From the NCBI GenBank assembly GCA_009921765.1, contig RFXC01000197.1, forward strand, positions 1 through 7,864: a DNA stretch of 7,864 nt. The letters run 5' to 3'. The notes under the pieces were generated by a model that ran no database searches, had not been told where the DNA came from, and saw nothing but the letters and a program-made list of their open reading frames with translations. Source of the stretch: Betaproteobacteria bacterium (lineage in GTDB: Bacteria; Pseudomonadota; Gammaproteobacteria; Burkholderiales; Burkholderiaceae). Positions 4,663-7,864 of the stretch are shown here, piece after piece. The first letter of the stretch is position 1; every line of letters begins with the position of its first letter. The translations under genes were made by a program, and so were the position numbers.

Positions 4663-7600
4663 ATGTCAAACATCACCCGGATGAAGATCCAGCTCATTGC
4701 GCTGCTCAAAAACAGGTCGAGCGACGCAAGAACCTTCGAACTGACAGCGGGGATGGGGGATGGCGGTCAGGCGCTTCGCATACCGGCGGAGGCTGGAGCG
4801 CGGTATGAGTTGCTTGATCCGGTCAAGCGCCAGGGCCCGCGGGGCGTTCGAGCCAAACGGAACGGTCGAGATCTCGAGATCTTTCTTGAAGGTTCAGTCA
4901 AAGCCGATGCCGTTATCGAGGGCTACTACGATGACGCCATCATCGCTACACCAGCAGACAGCCTGACCGGTCTCACCGCCCGGGGCGACGTCGGCGTCTA
5001 TGCAATTGATGAGGTATTTCGGCCAGCCCTCAGCACGCTGACGGGCGATGTCACTCCAATTGTTTTGCGCGAAGGCCCTTCTGGCTGGGTGCCTTCGTGG
5101 GACTGGGGCGTGGCGGGTGGCCTCGGTGGGTTCGGGGTTCATCTGCTGAAAGGTTTGGTCGCATCAGCACCGGCCGTTGGCGACCTCACCATCGCTGGCA
5201 GTGTCACCGCAGGCCCTGTTAGCGGCGGAGTGATGCTCTACGCCTATGACGCGCAGGGTACGCTGTTGGGTGCGGCGGCCATCCAGAGTGACGGTACATT
5301 CAAAATCGCCGTTCAAGGCCGCGGCGACTACCGCGGCGCGATCTTGCTGAAGGCTGTTGATAGCAACGGCAATAACGCCAACTATCTCGACGAAGTTACC
5401 GCTTCCGATAAAAATCTGGGCACCGTGCTGCGGGCCATGGGGGTGGCGCAGGATGGACAGGCGCAGTTCAGCGCCAGTGGCAGCGATGCGGCACTTGTCA
5501 TTCACATCACTCCGGTGACAGAACTGGCCGTGATCAAGGCGGGGGTCATCACCGACGCTGCGCCCGCGAATCCGGCGCTCGTGCTGCAAACGAACCAGGC
5601 CGTTGCCAAGGTGCTGGGTCTAGGCGCGGTCGATATCACCTCCCGTCCAGTGACCACCAACAGCAGCGGTTTTGACGGCAGCAATGGGCTGTCTGCCGGC
5701 GAGAAATATGGTCTTCTGCTCACCAAGCTGTCTGGCCTGGACAGCTTGAACGGGGGCAGCCTCGCGGTGAGCCTCACGCAACTCTCGCAAAACATCGACA
5801 CCACGGGCGAAGGCCGCATCACGACCGCTGGTGCTGCCATGGTGGACCAGGGGCGCCAGCAGGCACTTGCCGCACTGATCGCAGCGCCCGCCGGGGCAGA
5901 GAAAACCTTCGCCACTGACACAACGCTCAATCGCCAACTGCTCGGCGATGTGATCGTCACTGCGCAAGCGCTTACCGCTGATGGCAAACTCGAAGTCAGC
6001 GGCACCGCCTTGCCAGGCTCCACGGTCACCGTCACCTTGCCCGACGGCAGCTTGCAAGCTGTGGTTGCCAACGAAGTGGGCGTCTTCACGCTCACCAGCG
6101 CCGCTGCTCAACCCACGCTTGAAGTGCCGCTCAAACTCACCGGCGCCGACGGCTTGCTCCAGCCTGCTCCCCATGTGGCGCCATCGGCGCCGCAGATTGA
6201 AACGGGCAATGGCAAGATCGTCAGTGGCAGCGGCACGCCGGGCTCCACAGTGACCCTCACCGACAGCGGCGGAGAGGTCATTGGCGCCGCTGTCGTGGAT
6301 GCGCTGGGGCAATGGAGTCTGGTGCCGCCGATACCTCTGCGCGATAACGCCAAGCTCAGGGCCTCGGCTGTCGACCGCTCGGGCAACGTGTCGGGCCCGG
6401 GCGCGGGTGAAGTGGACGTCGAGCAGGTCAGCGTGCGCCTGGCCGAAGCCGCAGATGGCTACATCAACGCAGTAGAAAAGGCTGGCGACGGCATCAGCTT
6501 TGCCATTGGCCTCCCCGCTACTGCCCTCCCGGGCGACTCGGTCAGTACGGTGGTGACCTTGCCCAACGGCAGCACGCTTACGCTGGTCGATGTTCTGACA
6601 GCCGCGCAGATCGTGGACGGCTCCATCACCCGGACCCTGACCCCCGCCCAACTGGCTAGCGACGGTCTTTACAAGGCGGCCATTTCGCTCGTCACCCAGG
6701 TAGGCCAAAGCGCACCCGTCCGCAGCAGCTTCATTGTGGACACCGACGCTCCCGCGGCGCCCCAGGTCAGTCCCTCCAACGGCCAGGTCATCAACGGCAC
6801 GGCCGAGCCTGGCACTTTTGTGACCGTGCGCGACGCGCAAGGCATCGTCATCGGAACCGCTGGCCCGGTGGGCGCCGATGGCAACTGGACTGTGCTGCCC
6901 GCGCAGCCGCTGCCCGATGCCACCGTGCTTAGCGCTACCGCTACCGATGCTGCCGGCAACACCAGCGAACCGGGCGCCAACAGGGTATACGTCGCCGCCT
7001 TGCTGATCACTGGCGCCGTTGACAGCGAGGGTCCTCAACTCGGATTGCTCGCTGACGGTTCGACCACCAATGACAACAGCCCGCAATTGGCTGGGACCCT
7101 GGGCGCCGAATTGCTTCCCGGGCAGAGCCTGGTCGTGTACCGGCAACTCGACAACGGCACGTCTGTGAGGGTCGGCGTGGCCAGCATCAATGGCACGGCC
7201 TGGACCTTTCAGGACGGCGACGGCAAAGGGCTCAACGCTCCTTTGGCCGACGGCCACTACACCTGGCAGGTGGTGGTCGAGACCGCCAGCGGCCCGGTTG
7301 GCGGCCTCAAGCCCTCGGGCTACTTCGACCTGGTGATTGACGCGGGCCGGCCGGCTGCACCGGCCACCATCGTTCCCGAAGCCACGGGTACTGACCGCTT
7401 TATCAACGCCGCCGAAAAAGTCTCTGACGCCGGCGTGCCCATCGTCACCCAGCTGGCCGCCAACGCCCGCGCGGGAGATCAGGTAACCACCACTGTCACC
7501 CTGCCCGACGGCAGCACCCGTGTACTCAGCACCACGCTCAAACCCGCCGATATCGAGGCTGGCCGTATCAGCCAGTTGTTTGCGCAAAGTGCCCTCGCTG

Positions 7601-7864
7601 CGGACGGGGCCTATAGCGCGAGTACCACCCTCACGTCGGCAGTCAACGGCCTGACCAGCGCTCCCACGGTCAACAGCTTCACCCTGGACACCGTTGCGCC
7701 CGTGGCCCCGACAGCCGTGCTGGCCAGCGTGAGCGACAGCGGTACGCAGGGCGACCGCATCACGAACGACACCACGCCCACGATCAGTGGCAGCGGTACG
7801 CCTGGCGACACCATTACCGTTACGTTCCCCGGTGGCGAAGTGCAAACGGCGGTGGTTGCGGCCA
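4663..7864 (+). CDS. Giant BapA-like adhesin with bacterial Ig-like repeats (3' partial)
   Basis: This is a large surface protein, probably a biofilm or attachment adhesin exported by a type I secretion system. The frame opens at ATG 4663 and stays open to the right edge (1067 codons), so its C-terminus, where a type I signal would lie, is not seen. There is no N-terminal signal peptide. Residues ~37-95 resemble the prefix domain of BapA-type adhesins (RNGRDLEIFLEGS, then IEGYYDD). Residues ~142-165 are Gly/Trp-rich. Residues ~172-295 look like a beta-sandwich ending in HITPVTELAVIKAG, and ~300-420 form an Ala/Leu-rich linker. Ig-like units follow from ~427: repeated VSGxGxPGSTVTV-type strands, DGNWTV or LGQWSL, and ATDAAGNTSEPG-type ends. 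The start has only a weak ribosome binding site (GAAG); ATG 4681 and TTG 4642 are alternatives. It lies directly downstream of the two-component operon, behind its own promoter. Export genes would be outside the window. Confidence 0.93.
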   Translation, partial: MSNITRMKIQLIALLKNRSSDARTFELTAGMGDGGQALRIPAEAGARYELLDPVKRQGPRGVRAKRNGRDLEIFLEGSVKADAVIEGYYDDAIIATPADSLTGLTARGDVGVYAIDEVFRPALSTLTGDVTPIVLREGPSGWVPSWDWGVAGGLGGFGVHLLKGLVASAPAVGDLTIAGSVTAGPVSGGVMLYAYDAQGTLLGAAAIQSDGTFKIAVQGRGDYRGAILLKAVDSNGNNANYLDEVTASDKNLGTVLRAMGVAQDGQAQFSASGSDAALVIHITPVTELAVIKAGVITDAAPANPALVLQTNQAVAKVLGLGAVDITSRPVTTNSSGFDGSNGLSAGEKYGLLLTKLSGLDSLNGGSLAVSLTQLSQNIDTTGEGRITTAGAAMVDQGRQQALAALIAAPAGAEKTFATDTTLNRQLLGDVIVTAQALTADGKLEVSGTALPGSTVTVTLPDGSLQAVVANEVGVFTLTSAAAQPTLEVPLKLTGADGLLQPAPHVAPSAPQIETGNGKIVSGSGTPGSTVTLTDSGGEVIGAAVVDALGQWSLVPPIPLRDNAKLRASAVDRSGNVSGPGAGEVDVEQVSVRLAEAADGYINAVEKAGDGISFAIGLPATALPGDSVSTVVTLPNGSTLTLVDVLTAAQIVDGSITRTLTPAQLASDGLYKAAISLVTQVGQSAPVRSSFIVDTDAPAAPQVSPSNGQVINGTAEPGTFVTVRDAQGIVIGTAGPVGADGNWTVLPAQPLPDATVLSATATDAAGNTSEPGANRVYVAALLITGAVDSEGPQLGLLADGSTTNDNSPQLAGTLGAELLPGQSLVVYRQLDNGTSVRVGVASINGTAWTFQDGDGKGLNAPLADGHYTWQVVVETASGPVGGLKPSGYFDLVIDAGRPAAPATIVPEATGTDRFINAAEKVSDAGVPIVTQLAANARAGDQVTTTVTLPDGSTRVLSTTLKPADIEAGRISQLFAQSALAADGAYSASTTLTSAVNGLTSAPTVNSFTLDTVAPVAPTAVLASVSDSGTQGDRITNDTTPTISGSGTPGDTITVTFPGGEVQTAVVAA
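5941..7864 (+). repeat. Array of Ig-like repeats of at least three kinds within the adhesin
   Basis: By eye the repeats are: a short Ig unit at residues ~427-505 (SGTALPGSTVTVTLPDG), a second at ~507-580 (SGSGTPGSTVTLTDSGG) and a third at ~697-774 (NGTAEPGTFVTVRDAQG). A longer unit that begins YINAVEK or FINAAEK occurs twice (~590-695 and ~896-1010), each ending in VDTDAPAAP or LDTVAPVAP. A third kind occurs at ~787-890 (TNDNSPQLAGTLGAELLPG). A further unit starts at ~1012 (ITNDTTPTISGSGTPGD) and is cut by the window edge. The copies are diverged in DNA, so this is an old array, not a recent expansion. The DTDAP-type linkers are of the kind that bind calcium between Ig units in related adhesins. 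Confidence 0.82.

Noticed and set aside
5620..7845. Very long minus-strand open frame (741 codons) opposite the adhesin gene
   Set aside because: It is a codon-bias shadow: the plus frame is rich in G-C-ending Ala, Gly, Thr and Asp codons, which leaves few stops on the opposite strand. Its product shows only low-complexity Gly/Ala/Arg sequence with no recognisable domain, while the plus strand encodes clear Ig-like repeats.

Overview
The window looks like a piece of a Gram-negative, high-GC proteobacterial chromosome, most likely a betaproteobacterium of the order Burkholderiales. This is an inference. It rests on the GC-rich codon use, the style of the HigA and CcdB homologues, and a giant Ig-repeat adhesin of a kind common in that group. 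No rRNA, tRNA, CRISPR array or intact mobile element was found.

Left part (1-2138). A 5'-truncated AraC-family regulator (+) runs in from the left edge and is followed by a gene-poor gap holding a long G-U-containing hairpin. Next is a worn toxin-antitoxin patch. An intact higA antitoxin gene (-) is preceded only by the last ~25 codons of its higB toxin. That stump abuts a divergent ccdB-like toxin gene (+) that has no ccdA, carries a -1 frameshift after codon 8 and has lost the usual C-terminal end. The frameshift falls exactly on a sequence of the form X_XXY_YYZ, so a simple deletion and programmed frameshifting are both possible; the deletion is the simpler reading.

Middle part (2139-4564). 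A two-component system: a seven-TM membrane histidine kinase and a FixJ/LuxR-type response regulator, overlapping by 14 bases and closed by a strong intrinsic terminator.

Right part (4565-7864). A very large surface protein starts at 4663 and is still open at the right edge (1067 codons seen). It has no signal peptide, an N-terminal prefix like that of BapA-type adhesins, a linker region, and then a series of bacterial Ig-like repeats. This is the layout of a type I-secreted biofilm adhesin.

How the parts may work together. A 16-bp imperfect palindrome upstream of the kinase gene (2270-2285) recurs with 14 of 16 bases identical upstream of the adhesin gene (4587-4602). There it sits at about -42 of a promoter that has a good -10 box but no -35 box. 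The working hypothesis is that the response regulator binds both sites, controlling its own operon and switching on the adhesin: a self-contained sensor-to-adhesin unit. The palindrome is visible in the sequence; the binding and activation are inference.
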